Made by a program: the position numbers and the translations under genes. Below the pieces are notes generated by a model. That model ran no database searches. It was not told the origin of the DNA and saw only the letters and a list, made by a program, of their open reading frames with translations. Source: Streptomyces sp. NBC_00223 (GTDB lineage: Bacteria > Actinomycetota > Actinomycetes > Streptomycetales > Streptomycetaceae). Taken from it: a DNA stretch of 64,000 nucleotides. Below, piece by piece: positions 55,201 through 63,896 of this stretch; position 1 is the first letter of the stretch, and every line of letters begins with the position of its first letter. Where the stretch lies: the NCBI RefSeq assembly GCF_036199905.1, contig NZ_CP108109.1, positions 4,263,501 through 4,327,500 on the forward strand, in the 5' to 3' direction.

Positions 55201-55505
55201 CCGAACGAGACGAGAGACACCTCGGGATCCGAAGACGTCAAGTAGTGACGGGGACATTTGATCTCCCCACCCTCTGCTCGGGTAGCCTCGCGCGGCTTGA
55301 TTCTCCGGGCCAACCCGCGCTGACCTGCGGTCTGGCTGCCTACCTCCGCGACCTGCCAGGCGGCATCCGACGCAGTGGCGGCACCAGGGCGAGCTGACCT
55401 GGTCGTGGTCGCGTTCCGTGGGTCGATATGCGAGCTGCCGATGTCACTGGGCCCACGTACCGTCTCGGTGGACCGCCCGGCCGGGTGGCGACGGAGGGAT
55501 GAGAC
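55201..55505. other. Spacer without recognised features
   Basis: About 300 bases. Only the ribosome-binding site CGGAGGGATG of the next gene is identified. Confidence 0.4.
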
Positions 55506-56231
55506 ATGGAGTGGATCGGGGACGCTCGGCTGGCGGCTGGGCCGGAGGCCACCTGGTACCTCGAGACGGCGTTTACGCCCGGAGAGCACCTGGGGACGGT
55601 GTACGACGATCCGACAACGCCCGTCGTGGTCACGGGGATTGAAGAGTTGACCACCATTCGCATACCCAGCGGCCGTCTTGTCGTGGACGCGCCGTGGCAT
55701 GACGACGAAACCTGGGAGTACGAGCGAGGACTGCCGACGAGGCCCCCACGGGAGCTGGCCGTGCGAATTCCCCCGGGCACCTACCGGGTGGAGATCGCGT
55801 GGACGGCGGGGCCGTACGAATTCTTCGGGGAGCACTTCGACGGCGTTGCGTGCGCCGCGACCCGCTTGTGCATCACGGACGACCCCGTGATCGGGTGGGA
55901 GATGGGCCTGGGCGTCGACGAAGATATCGACCGGCTTCAGCCGGGCGCGCAGATCGGCTTTATAGCCGACGCCAATGTGGGCTGCTTCGCCGACGCCGGC
56001 GCGTGGACGGCTTTGACCGCGCCGTTTCGCGCGTATGTGGACGGCATGCCGGTGCCGCGCGACTCCGAAAAGCTGCCCGACTGGTGCGAGCGGGTATCCG
56101 ACGAGTCGCAACAAGCTGATCTGGTCACGTTCACCGCAGAGTTCGGCGGTGTCGTCTGGCTGGGCCGCACCAAGACCGGCGACGTGGCCGCGATCGTCGT
56201 AACCAGCGGCATGGCTGATGCCAAGGCCTGA
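55506..56231 (+). CDS. DUF4241 domain protein
   Basis: 241 residues from ATG 55506, with GGAGG 9 bases upstream. RIPSGRLVVDAPW, LAVRIPPGTYRVEIAWTAG, CAATRLCITDDPVIGWEMGL, GFIADANVGCFADAGAW and VTFTAEFGGVVWLGRTKTGD together fit DUF4241, whose members are cytosolic, without known activity, and occur near toxin/immunity genes. No membrane or export signal. Lower G+C than neighbours at some positions, consistent with acquisition. Confidence 0.8.
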   Translation: MEWIGDARLAAGPEATWYLETAFTPGEHLGTVYDDPTTPVVVTGIEELTTIRIPSGRLVVDAPWHDDETWEYERGLPTRPPRELAVRIPPGTYRVEIAWTAGPYEFFGEHFDGVACAATRLCITDDPVIGWEMGLGVDEDIDRLQPGAQIGFIADANVGCFADAGAWTALTAPFRAYVDGMPVPRDSEKLPDWCERVSDESQQADLVTFTAEFGGVVWLGRTKTGDVAAIVVTSGMADAKA

Positions 56232-56307
56232 CACGGAGCCACCGGGCCGCTGGTCGACGAAGTCCCCCAACTAGTGCCCTGACCTCATTGGTTCACCGGG
56301 TTGCGGG

Positions 56308-56880
56308 TCATGCTGCGAAGGCTAGGGGGCGTCCTCCCCAGCGCATGCTCTTCTCGCTGTGTATTCGGGCGCGTTCTCGTCGCTGGGCTGTGAGGACTTC
56401 GGGGTGGCGGGTGTTGGTGTGTTGCGCCAGCGCAGGTATGCCTGCAGTGAGCGGGTCTGGACGGTGTGGTTGGGGTGGTGGGAGTTGGCCAGGGTGAACT
56501 GTCGTAAGGCCCCGAAGTGGGCCTCGATCGAGTTCGCCCGGGAGGCATTGGCCGGAGTGAAGCACAGCTCCACCCGTGCGTCTTTGCCCAGACCCGTTGG
56601 CGCCCTTGTGGGCGGGCAGGTTGTCCATGATCACGTAGATGGGGGCGCCGTCGGGACGGTCAGCACGGATCGACTTCAGCGCGGCCAGGGATTGCGCGGT
56701 GCCCTTGTGGCGGCGGTTGACGCCCCACGGGGTGTCCTCGCCGGCCGCTACGAGCCGGGCGAGGACCGGCACCCGGTTCCCGCCGGCCGACGCCAGCAGC
56801 GTCATCGCCCAGCGGTAGCGCACCGTACCGCTGCTGCCCCGGCGCACGACTGCAGTCGTTGCCCCTCCAGGTCGGCCAGT
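56308..56880 (-). pseudogene. Degenerate IS630-family transposase
   Basis: The minus strand carries EDTPWGVNRRHKGTAQSLA, LKSIRADRPDGAPIYVIMDN and LPAHKG in one frame, then ELCFTPANASRANSIEAHFG and FTLANSHHPNHTVQT in a second frame, then returns to the first for TRHPEVLTAQRRERARIHSE. These are the DDE-domain blocks of actinobacterial IS630 transposases, with two compensating frameshifts near 56570 and 56420. The N-terminal HTH half is missing. Not functional. Confidence 0.85.
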
Positions 56881-56975
56881 CTGCGTACTCGTACCGGTTC
56901 CGCCATCGCTTCTCCCCCGCAGGACGGACCAGTCACGCTCGAACCCGGCACGCGACTTGCCTAGCATCTCCTGCC

Positions 56976-57284
56976 ATGAGCGATTGGGAGCCCCTTCTCG
57001 ACTGGCTGCAGAACTGGTACACGCAGCAATGCGACGGAGACTGGGAGCACGAGCGGGGTGTGAAGATCGCCACGCTCGACAACCCCGGCTGGACCGTCGA
57101 GATCGATCTGGAGGAGACGGACCTGGAAGGAAACGAGTACACCCTCCAGGAGGTCAACCGCAGCACGCAGGACTGGGTTCACACCTGGATCGCCGAGAAG
57201 ACCTTCCACGCCGCGTACGGCCCCGGAAACCTCACCGAGGCCCTCACACTGTTCCGGACCTGGGCGACCACGACCGCTCCCTGA
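56976..57284 (+). CDS. Imm53-family immunity protein
   Basis: 102 residues from ATG 56976. LLDWLQNWYTQQCDGDWEHE, GVKIATLDNPGWTVEIDLEE and TQDWVHTWIAEKTFHAAYGP match Imm53 throughout. The family protects against polymorphic toxins delivered by contact-dependent or injection systems. No cognate toxin lies beside it; it stands between two transposase relics. Full length and open, so probably functional. Confidence 0.88.
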   Translation: MSDWEPLLDWLQNWYTQQCDGDWEHERGVKIATLDNPGWTVEIDLEETDLEGNEYTLQEVNRSTQDWVHTWIAEKTFHAAYGPGNLTEALTLFRTWATTTAP

Positions 57285-57304
57285 GCCGGGGCAGAGGTAC
57301 GTTC

Positions 57305-57625
57305 TTTCTCGAAGAGGACTCGCCTCTGAAGGCAGTGGAACAGCTGCCTGAGCAGGCGATTGAACAGGTGCCGCTGCGCTTGCGCGTGCCGGTCGCCGAT
57401 GTCCCGCCGGTGGTGGTAGCGGGCCTGCGCGCCGGGTGATGAGCGCAGTGAGGAGAAGGCCCAGAGGTAGCCGACGTGGTGGAGTCGGTTGTTCTTGACC
57501 ATGCGGCTTCCGGCGTAGTGTTTCTTGCCGCAGGCGCGGGTGATCGGTGCGGATCCGGCAAGGCCTTCAGACCGCGGGCGTCGGCGAAGCGGTTGCGGTC
57601 GTCGCCGGTCCGTACAGACGTTCCT
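57305..57625 (-). pseudogene. C-terminal remnant of an IS110-family transposase
   Basis: GDDRNRFADARGLKA in one frame then GSAPITRACGKKHYAGSRM, NRLHHVGYLWAFSSLRSSPG and AQRHLFNRLLRQLFHCLQRR in the next match the transposase_20 domain of IS110/IS116/IS902 elements. The join near 57565 is a frameshift, and the catalytic DEDD N-terminus is missing. Confidence 0.85.
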
Positions 57626-57698
57626 CGCCAGACAGCCCGGAAGCCCAGCTACGGCTTCCGGAACCCCTTCACTACGAATTAGGGCGATCCTCAGTATG

Positions 57699-57727
57699 GC
57701 GCTCCCCGCGCCCACGGGGATGGTCCC
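57699..57727 (+). CRISPR. Lone type I-E repeat near the IS110 relic
   Basis: GCGCTCCCCGCGCCCACGGG then GATGGTCCC. Two differences from the 55172 repeat. No spacer or leader adjoins; it may be the far edge of the array broken up between 54.8 and 57.7 kb. Confidence 0.65.
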
Positions 57728-57795
57728 GGCCCGGTCCGCCGAGCAGGCCGCCTACGCCTCTGCTCCCGGCCGACCGGGACAGGCCCGGGGGCGGG

Positions 57796-58440
57796 TTACT
57801 TGCGCCAGAACAGGTGGTGCGTCACCCCGCTCGGGCTGGGCACGACATCCAGGTGGAACCGGTCGCGCAGCTCGTCGGGGGAGTCCCAGAGCCGTAGCCC
57901 GGACCCGAGCTTCACCGGCGAGACCGCCACATGCAGAGTGTCGACGAGGTCGGCGTCGAGAAATTCGCGGACCGTGGTCACCCCGCCGCCGAGGCGGACG
58001 TCCTTGCCCTGCGCCGCCTCCCGGGCCTGCTCCAGGACCGTGGCAGGGTCGCCGTCGACGAAGTGGAACGTGGTGTCGGAAAGCGTGATCGAAGGACGCT
58101 TGTGGTGGGTCAGGACGAACACCGGCGTGTGGAACGGAGGTTCGTCACCCCACCAGCCCTGCCACTCGTAGTCGTGCCAGGGCCCGCGCTGGGGTCCGAA
58201 CTTGTTGCGGCCCATGATCTCGGCGCCGATGTTGTGTGCGAAGTCCCGCGTGAGGTAGTCGTCCAGGCCCCGGCTCCCCCCGGGATCGGTGCGCATGGGC
58301 CAGCTCGCCGTGGCGCCGGCCCAAGCGAACAGCCTCTCGGGATCGACATGACCGAACGGTCTCTCAAGGCTCTGGTCCTCACCGGCACCGATTCCGTCAC
58401 TTGAGACGGTGAAGTTCTGGACTCGTAGTAGCTGAGGCAC
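57796..58440 (-). CDS. Dihydrofolate-reductase-family (RibD C-terminal-like) protein
   Basis: 214 residues from GTG 58440 with AGGAGGAACGC directly upstream. LLRVQNFTVSSDGIGAGED is the family start; GAEIMGRNKFGPQRGPWHD is the nucleotide-site helix; PVFVLTHHKRPSITLSDTTF and DVRLGGGVTTVREFLDADLV follow, the GGG turn being the NADPH phosphate site. The family contains YyaP/YwjB-like proteins of unknown substrate as well as RibD reductases; this is not housekeeping FolA. Confidence 0.88.
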   Translation of the reverse strand: MPQLLRVQNFTVSSDGIGAGEDQSLERPFGHVDPERLFAWAGATASWPMRTDPGGSRGLDDYLTRDFAHNIGAEIMGRNKFGPQRGPWHDYEWQGWWGDEPPFHTPVFVLTHHKRPSITLSDTTFHFVDGDPATVLEQAREAAQGKDVRLGGGVTTVREFLDADLVDTLHVAVSPVKLGSGLRLWDSPDELRDRFHLDVVPSPSGVTHHLFWRK

Positions 58441-58654
58441 GCGTTCCTCCTGTGATGGGACGACAACGGTCGTGAGACTCCCCGGGCCGGGAAAACTCAT
58501 CGCCGCGCCCGCGACCGGTCAGGAATGGGCCCCTCAGTGTACGGATATGTGAGGTTTGTACGGCCTGCGTAGGCTCGTGCGACGCGGTGGCGCCACGCGT
58601 CCCCAGCGCGGACACGATCTCACCACCGGTGATCGCAGCATTGGAGGACCCATC

Positions 58655-59068
58655 ATGACCGACCAGCCCGCTGACGAGCCCCCTGGCATCTCGGCCGCGA
58701 TCATCGCCCACAATGGCCGTGTCCTGATGGTGCGACGGCGTGTTGCGGAGGGGCAACTCTCCTGGCAGTTCCCGGCCGGGGCGATCGAGCCGGGGGAGTC
58801 ACCGGAGGACGCGGCTGTTCGCGAAACGCTTGAGGAGACAGGACTCACTGTCGCGGCGGTCAGGCTTCTGGGACAGCGTATTCACCCGAAGACGCATCGC
58901 ATGATGTCGTACACAGCCTGCGATGTCGTGTCGGGGACCGCACATGTCGCTGATGACGAGGAACTGGCGGAGCTGGCCTGGTGCGCGCACGCCGAGATCG
59001 CGGAGTACGTCCCCTACGGGCTCTTTCCGCCCGTACAGGATTACCTCGACCAAGTGCTCGCCCGATGA
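58655..59068 (+). CDS. Nudix hydrolase
   Basis: 137 residues from ATG 58655 (TTGGAGGACC upstream). The Nudix box is complete: GAIEPGESPEDAAVRETLEE then TGLTV, which binds Mg and catalyses hydrolysis of nucleoside diphosphate-X compounds. SWQFPAG precedes it as usual. The substrate may be an oxidised nucleotide or NAD derivative; nothing decides. Divergent from the DHFR-like gene. Confidence 0.92.
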   Translation: MTDQPADEPPGISAAIIAHNGRVLMVRRRVAEGQLSWQFPAGAIEPGESPEDAAVRETLEETGLTVAAVRLLGQRIHPKTHRMMSYTACDVVSGTAHVADDEELAELAWCAHAEIAEYVPYGLFPPVQDYLDQVLAR

Positions 59069-59212
59069 GTCCGGTCCGCGTCCGGCCGACCGGACGCCCC
59101 CCGGGGCTGGTCACCCCCGACGAGGCCGGCGCCGAACTCACGTCTTGTCAGTGTTGGTAAGAAATCAATACGGTAATCATATGAATTGATCAAAACCGGC
59201 ATGAAGGACCGC

Positions 59213-61168
59213 ATGAAACCAGCAAGGAACACCGTGGTGGCCTCCGCCGCCGTACTCGCGACGGTGGGCGGCCTGCTCACCGCCTCCGCCTCTGCCTCCG
59301 CCTATGCCGCGACGGCCTGCGCCTCCCCGCTCTTCACGCGCCAGTTCTTCGCCAACACCGCGTTATCGGGCGCGCCCAAGAAGAAGGACTGCGCCGGCTC
59401 CGTCAACCAGACCTGGACCGGCGCGCCGGCCCGCGGCCTGCCCAAGGACAACTTCGGTGTCCGCTGGACCGTCACCCGCGACTTCGGCTCCGGCGGGCCC
59501 TTCGCTCTCGCCGCCGAGGCGCGCGGCGGCATCCGCGTCTACCTCGACGGCAGCCGCAAGATCGACCTCTGGAAGAAGACCTCCGCGACCCAGAAGAAGA
59601 CCGTCAACGTCACCGTCCCCAAGGGCAAGCACACCCTGCGGATCGACTACGTGAACCGGACCGGGACGGCGAAGGCCAAGTTCACCTACACCCCGCGCAC
59701 GTCGAGCAGCGTCGACAAGGTCAAGCCCCTCGCCCCCACCGGCCTCGCCGCGACGTACGACAAGGCCACGGGCAAGACGAAGCTCACCTGGGCGAAGAAC
59801 AAGGAGATGGATCTCGCCGGGTACCGCGTCTACCGGCGCGGCCAGAACGGCTCCTTCCCCGCCAAGCCCCTCGCCACCACGGCATCCACGTCGTACAGCG
59901 GCACCCTGTCGCCCACCGGCGAGACGTACTTCTACCAGGTCCGCGCGTAGGACAAGGCGGGCAACGAGTCGCCGGGCAGCACCGCCAAGAGCGTCGTCAC
60001 CGTGGACCGGACGCCCCCGGCCCCGCCGGCATCGGTCAGCGCCACCGTGGTCCGTGGAGGCGTGCAGGTCAGCTGGGCGGCAGTGAGCGACGCGCAGTAC
60101 TACCGCATACTGCGTTCGGACACGCCGGACGGCAGCTACAAGGCCGTCCACGGCCTGTGGGGCCCAATCTCGTACCTGGACGACAGTGCCGACGTCAAGC
60201 AGCAGTGGTACTACAGAATTATCGCTCGCGACGCGGCAGGCAACGAGTCCCAGCCGTCGGCCGCGGGTACCACGGGCGCACCCCGCATCACCCCGCCCGC
60301 GCCGGTCACCAACCTCACATGGGTCGGCAGCACCGCGGGCAACTCCCTGTTCTGGCAGCCGTCCAGCTCTCCCGAAACCGATCACTACGAGATGTTCCAC
60401 GGGCCTGCCGGCGAACATAAGGACAGCCCTCCGACCATCGTCTTCGGCACGTCCTACAACGACGCGGACGCCGGGTCCGGTATCGAGTACGTGTACCGCG
60501 TGCAGGCCGTGGACGTGTACGGGAACGCCTCTCCGACCGTCACCGCGCTCGTCACCCGGCCTGCCCCTGCCGCCGTGCTGGTGCCCGTGACCACCGGGGG
60601 CGCGGCCTTCGACGACGGCAACGCCGTGTACTTCAAGCCTCCGACGGGCACCAGCGAGAAGGCCGTCAGCGGCTACCGCCTCTACCGGAGCACTGATCCG
60701 ATCGGCGGTTGGACCGTCGTCGCCCTGGTCCAGCGGGGAGCCGGGGGTGCCGTCGACCCGACCGCGCCGGCCGGCCGCTCCTACTACTACGTCATAGCGC
60801 TGGACCTCCAGGGCCGGGAGGGCGCGCCCTCCGAGGCAATCCCGGTCGACCGGACGGCACCGGCCCGGCCGACGCACGCGAGCCCGCCGCAGCTCACCAT
60901 AGTCAAGGAGGGCAGCCCGATCGCCGGCGAGATCGTCGTGGACGTGAAGCCCGCCGAGGCCGACAAGGACCGCGATATCACCGGATACCAGTGGGAGTTC
61001 GTCGGCAGCTGCGGCCTTTCCGGGAAGCAGACGCTCCAGGGTAGGACCGGCACGTTCTCCTGGCAGCCCACCGGCTTCGACAACCAATGCCGGCTACAGG
61101 TCGCCGCGATCGACCGGGACGAGGGCGTCAGCCTCTACCCCACCACGCTGTACTTCAAGGTCGGCTGA
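59213..61168 (+). pseudogene. Secreted PA14-like/FN3 protein gene interrupted by an amber codon
   Basis: One frame runs from ATG 59213 to the TGA at 61166-61168, broken only by TAG at 59948-59950 (codon 246). The first part has a signal peptide (about 1-33), a PA14-like region (RQFFANTALSGAPKKKDCAG, GGIRVYLDGSRKIDLWKK, VPKGKHTLRIDYVN) and an FN3 domain interrupted right before its last strand (YFYQVRA-stop-DKAGNE). At least three further FN3 units follow without a start site of their own at the break (first Met is inside VVTVDRTPP). Codon use stays normal after the stop, so the lesion is recent, or a sequencing error, or suppressed. Confidence 0.8.
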
Positions 61169-61223
61169 CCTCCGGCCCCGCGACCGCGTGATCCCGGCCC
61201 CGACGCGGGCCTGGCCACCTGGG

Positions 61224-61263
61224 GCGAGCCCCGCCCTGCGACCGACCGCAGGGCGGGGCTCGC
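61224..61263 (+). terminator. Terminator after the FN3 gene
   Basis: Perfect 17-bp stem (GCGAGCCCCGCCCTGCG) with a 6-base loop, 55 bases after the stop. The rest of 61169-61561 holds no gene I can support. Confidence 0.8.
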
Positions 61264-61561
61264 CCGTGGAAGTACCCCTGCTCCTCCGGCTGGATGAATG
61301 CGGCACCACGACCGAGCGCTCCTCTCCGGCCGGCGCGACGATCGCTGCCTGCCCGGTTGCGGCCAGCCTCGGTCTCGCGCGCATCAAAGTAAGCGCCTGT
61401 GACAATGGCCGCGGCGGGGGAGGGCCGGCCGTCCGTCGGGGATACGGGGGTACGGGGGTACGATCCCGCGCCGCCGTCGCGGTCATGGCGGCTCTGGAGC
61501 GCGCGCCTCATCTGCTGGACGCTCGCCGTGACCAAAGCGCTGCTGCTGCTTGGCCTGGCGG

Positions 61562-61707
61562 CAAGGCATGGGCTGACGGGGCCGGTTGGCTTACGGGCGG
61601 AGTAGAAGGTGCGGAGGGTGGGTGTGGGTGATTCATCCTGTACGTCGGGTTCGGCGAAAGTGGTGGAATCCGGCACTCTCATGCGGTAAACGCCCTGGTC
61701 ATCTAGC
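61562..61707 (+). promoter_or_regulatory. CRISPR leader 5
   Basis: GCATGGGCTGACGG, GCCGGTTGGC, GGGTGATTCATCCTGTACG, AAAGTGGTGGAATCCGGCAC and AAACGCCCTGGTCATCTAG in the same order and spacing as leader 6, about 80 percent identical over 140 bases. Confidence 0.85.
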
Positions 61708-61858
61708 GTGCTCCCCGCACGCACGGGGATGGTCCTTGACCCGTACGGTTGATGGCTGCCACAGGCAGGTGCTCCCCGCACGCGCGGGGATGGTCCCGGT
61801 GCGTCGGCGCGGCGGCGCTGGGCCAGCCAGTGCTCCCCGCACGCGTGGGGATGGTCCC
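61708..61858 (+). CRISPR. CRISPR array 4 (type I-E, 3 repeats, 2 spacers)
   Basis: Repeats at 61708, 61769 and 61830 with two 32-base spacers. All keep the CCCCGCACG...CGGGGATGG frame; the first and third each have one change in the loop or stem. Right of the third repeat the sequence is coding (next feature) and not a further spacer. Confidence 0.92.
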
Positions 61859-61981
61859 GACTTCCTCTGGTACTTCCTGGAGTGCAACCCGAACGGCCAA
61901 TGGGCATGGCAGCCGGCGGAGACCACCGCGGCGATCGCCCACGCCATCGCCGACCAGTTGGAGAAAGGCCCCAACACGTGA
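61859..61981 (+). pseudogene. 3' part of a small gene fused to CRISPR array 4
   Basis: Directly after the last repeat, 40 codons read DFLWYFLECNPNGQWAWQPA, ETTAAIAHAIADQLEKGPNT and stop; the TGA overlaps the methyltransferase GTG (GTGA). This resembles small proteins encoded just upstream of PIMT-type methyltransferases in actinobacterial RiPP-like operons. No start is present; the upstream frame runs through repeats. Either the array replaced the 5' end or the reading frame starts inside the array. Confidence 0.55.
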
Positions 61982-63120
61982 GCACATCAGCTCGGCTCCG
62001 CAACGCTCTGGCGGACGGACTCGCCGAGGCCGGCATCCTTACGGAGCCCGAGTGGATCAGCGCTGTCAGAAGGGTTCCCCGCGAGTTGTTCGTGGGGTCC
62101 TACTTCGCTCCGGTGGCGGGCAGTGTGCCGACCGGCTACCGCGTTGTTCGCGAGGGCGGTCCCGGGTGGCTGGAGGGGGTCTACTCCGACCAAACGCTGA
62201 TCACGCAACTCGACGGCCGTATCCGGCCCGACGACGTGACCGAGTCTGCCGTGGCCGGCTCCCCGTCATCGTCGTCCACCCTGCCGTCGCTGGTGCTGCG
62301 CATGTGGCACCAGCTCGACACCGAGGCCGGGCACCGAGTGTTGGAGATCGGCACGGGCACCGGCTACTCGACCGCCCTCGGCGCGCACCGGCTCGGGGAC
62401 GCCAACCTCACCAGCATCGAGTACGACCCGGCGGTAGGCGCGGCTGCGGCTGCGGCACTCAAAGCGGCCGGTTCCGCTCCCCGGCTGATCATCGGCGACG
62501 GGCTTCGTGGTGATCCAGGCGGGGGCCGGTACGACCGGATCATCGCCACGTGCTCGGTCCGGTACATCCCGCTCCCCTGGCTGCACCAGGTGAAGCCGGG
62601 CGGAAAGATCCTGGTCACGCTGTCCGGGTGGAGCTACGCCAACGCCCTTGCGCTGCTCACCGTGCACGGTCCGGGGGAGGCCACGGGCCAGTTTCTGCCC
62701 GGCTATACGAGCTTTATGATCGCCCGCCCCCATGACCGGCCGCCCCGCCCGACGTTGGCCCTGCTGCCGGGGGAGGAGCGGCCGAGCCGAATCGACCCCG
62801 CGAAACTCGATACGTGGACGGGTGGGTGGGTCGCGCAGCTCGCGGTTCCCGCGGCCGAACGGATGGGGGCGGGGGCGGAACAGATCCTCTGGGACGTGTC
62901 CACCGGCTCGCAGGCCCGGACGGCACCCGACCCCAGTGGTGGGTGGACCGTCGTACAGCGCGGGCCGGAACGGCTGTGGGACCGGGTCGAACGGGCGGTG
63001 CGGAGTTGGCAGGCCGCTGGCGAACCTCACCAGGAGGGATTCGGCATCACGGTTTCGGCCGCCCGCCAACGGGTGTGGTTGGGCACGGAGGCCGGGCCGG
63101 GCTGGGACTTGCCGATTTGA
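61978..63120 (+). CDS. PIMT-like (protein-L-isoaspartate) methyltransferase
   Basis: 380 residues from GTG 61978. The SAM-binding motif I is HRVLEIGTGTGYSTALGAHR near residue 120; SLVLRMWHQLDTEAG and YDRIIATCSVRYIPLPWLHQ and GGKILVTLSGWSYANALALL follow, with the family's C-terminal extension (about 230-380). In actinobacteria such enzymes methylate Asp in graspetides or lanthipeptides to form aspartimides, but neither precursor nor ATP-grasp gene is present here. The translational coupling to the truncated small gene suggests an operon cut by the array; expression may now come from the CRISPR leader. Confidence 0.85.
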   Translation: MSTSARLRNALADGLAEAGILTEPEWISAVRRVPRELFVGSYFAPVAGSVPTGYRVVREGGPGWLEGVYSDQTLITQLDGRIRPDDVTESAVAGSPSSSSTLPSLVLRMWHQLDTEAGHRVLEIGTGTGYSTALGAHRLGDANLTSIEYDPAVGAAAAAALKAAGSAPRLIIGDGLRGDPGGGRYDRIIATCSVRYIPLPWLHQVKPGGKILVTLSGWSYANALALLTVHGPGEATGQFLPGYTSFMIARPHDRPPRPTLALLPGEERPSRIDPAKLDTWTGGWVAQLAVPAAERMGAGAEQILWDVSTGSQARTAPDPSGGWTVVQRGPERLWDRVERAVRSWQAAGEPHQEGFGITVSAARQRVWLGTEAGPGWDLPI

Positions 63121-63240
63121 CGTACGTCGGCCGGGACTTGAGGGCGCGGGCGGCGGCGTACGTCGCCGGTGAAGCGCCCGCACGGGGAGCGCGTCGCGCG
63201 AACGCTGTACGAAGTTCGCGTTGCGCTTGTCGGGGACGCG

Positions 63241-63379
63241 AGCCATAGGCTGGCAGCCGGTTGGGTCTGGGCGGGGGCGTGGAGGTGCGCGGGGTATACG
63301 TAGTTCGCCCTGTACGTCGGCTTCTGCGGAAGTGATGGAATCCGGCACTCCCACGCGGTAAACGCCCTGGTCATCTAGG
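63241..63379 (+). promoter_or_regulatory. CRISPR leader 6
   Basis: AGCCATAGGCTGGCAGCCGG, GGTATACGTAGTTCGCCCTG, GGAAGTGATGGAATCCGGCA and AAACGCCCTGGTCATCTAGG, ending at the first repeat. Best preserved copy. Confidence 0.85.
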
Positions 63380-63896
63380 GTGCTCCCCGTACGCGCGGGG
63401 ATGGTCCCGGTGACCCCGACCAGCCAGAAGATGAAGTTGGGTGCTCCCCGTACGCGCGGGGATGGTCCACAGGGTGCCGTCAACGGAACGAATGCCCTGC
63501 TGTGCTCCCCGTACGCGCGGGGATGGTCCCGTCGGTTCGGCGACCGTCGGCATCGCCTCGACGTGCTCCCCGTACGCGCGGGGATGGTCCCGACTTCTCC
63601 GGGCGGCGCCTGGAAGAGGAAGGGTGCTCCCCGTACGCGCGGGGATGGTCCCGTCACCGTCAGCGGGTCCAGCGGCGGCCCCTAGTGCTCCCCGTACGCG
63701 CGGGGATGGTCCCGCCCTCCAGGCCGCCTGGGACCACAGCAACGGGTGCTCCCCGCACGTGCGGGGATGGTCCCTGACCCTGGGCCTGCTCGGACTTCCG
63801 GGACCCGTGCTCCCCGCACGTGCGGGGATGGTCCGAGGGCGTCGCAGACGGCTGCTCACCATGGGCGGTGCTCTCCGTACCCGCAGGAATGGGCTT
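63380..63896 (+). CRISPR. CRISPR array 5 (type I-E, 9 repeats, 8 spacers)
   Basis: Repeats at 63380, 63441, 63502, 63563, 63624, 63685, 63746, 63807 and 63868, all with 32-base spacers. The first six read CCCCGTACGCGCGGGG in the stem, the seventh and eighth CCCCGCACGTGCGGGG as in array 3, and the ninth is decayed. The change of repeat type within one array marks an older distal block. The largest array in the window. Confidence 0.95.
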
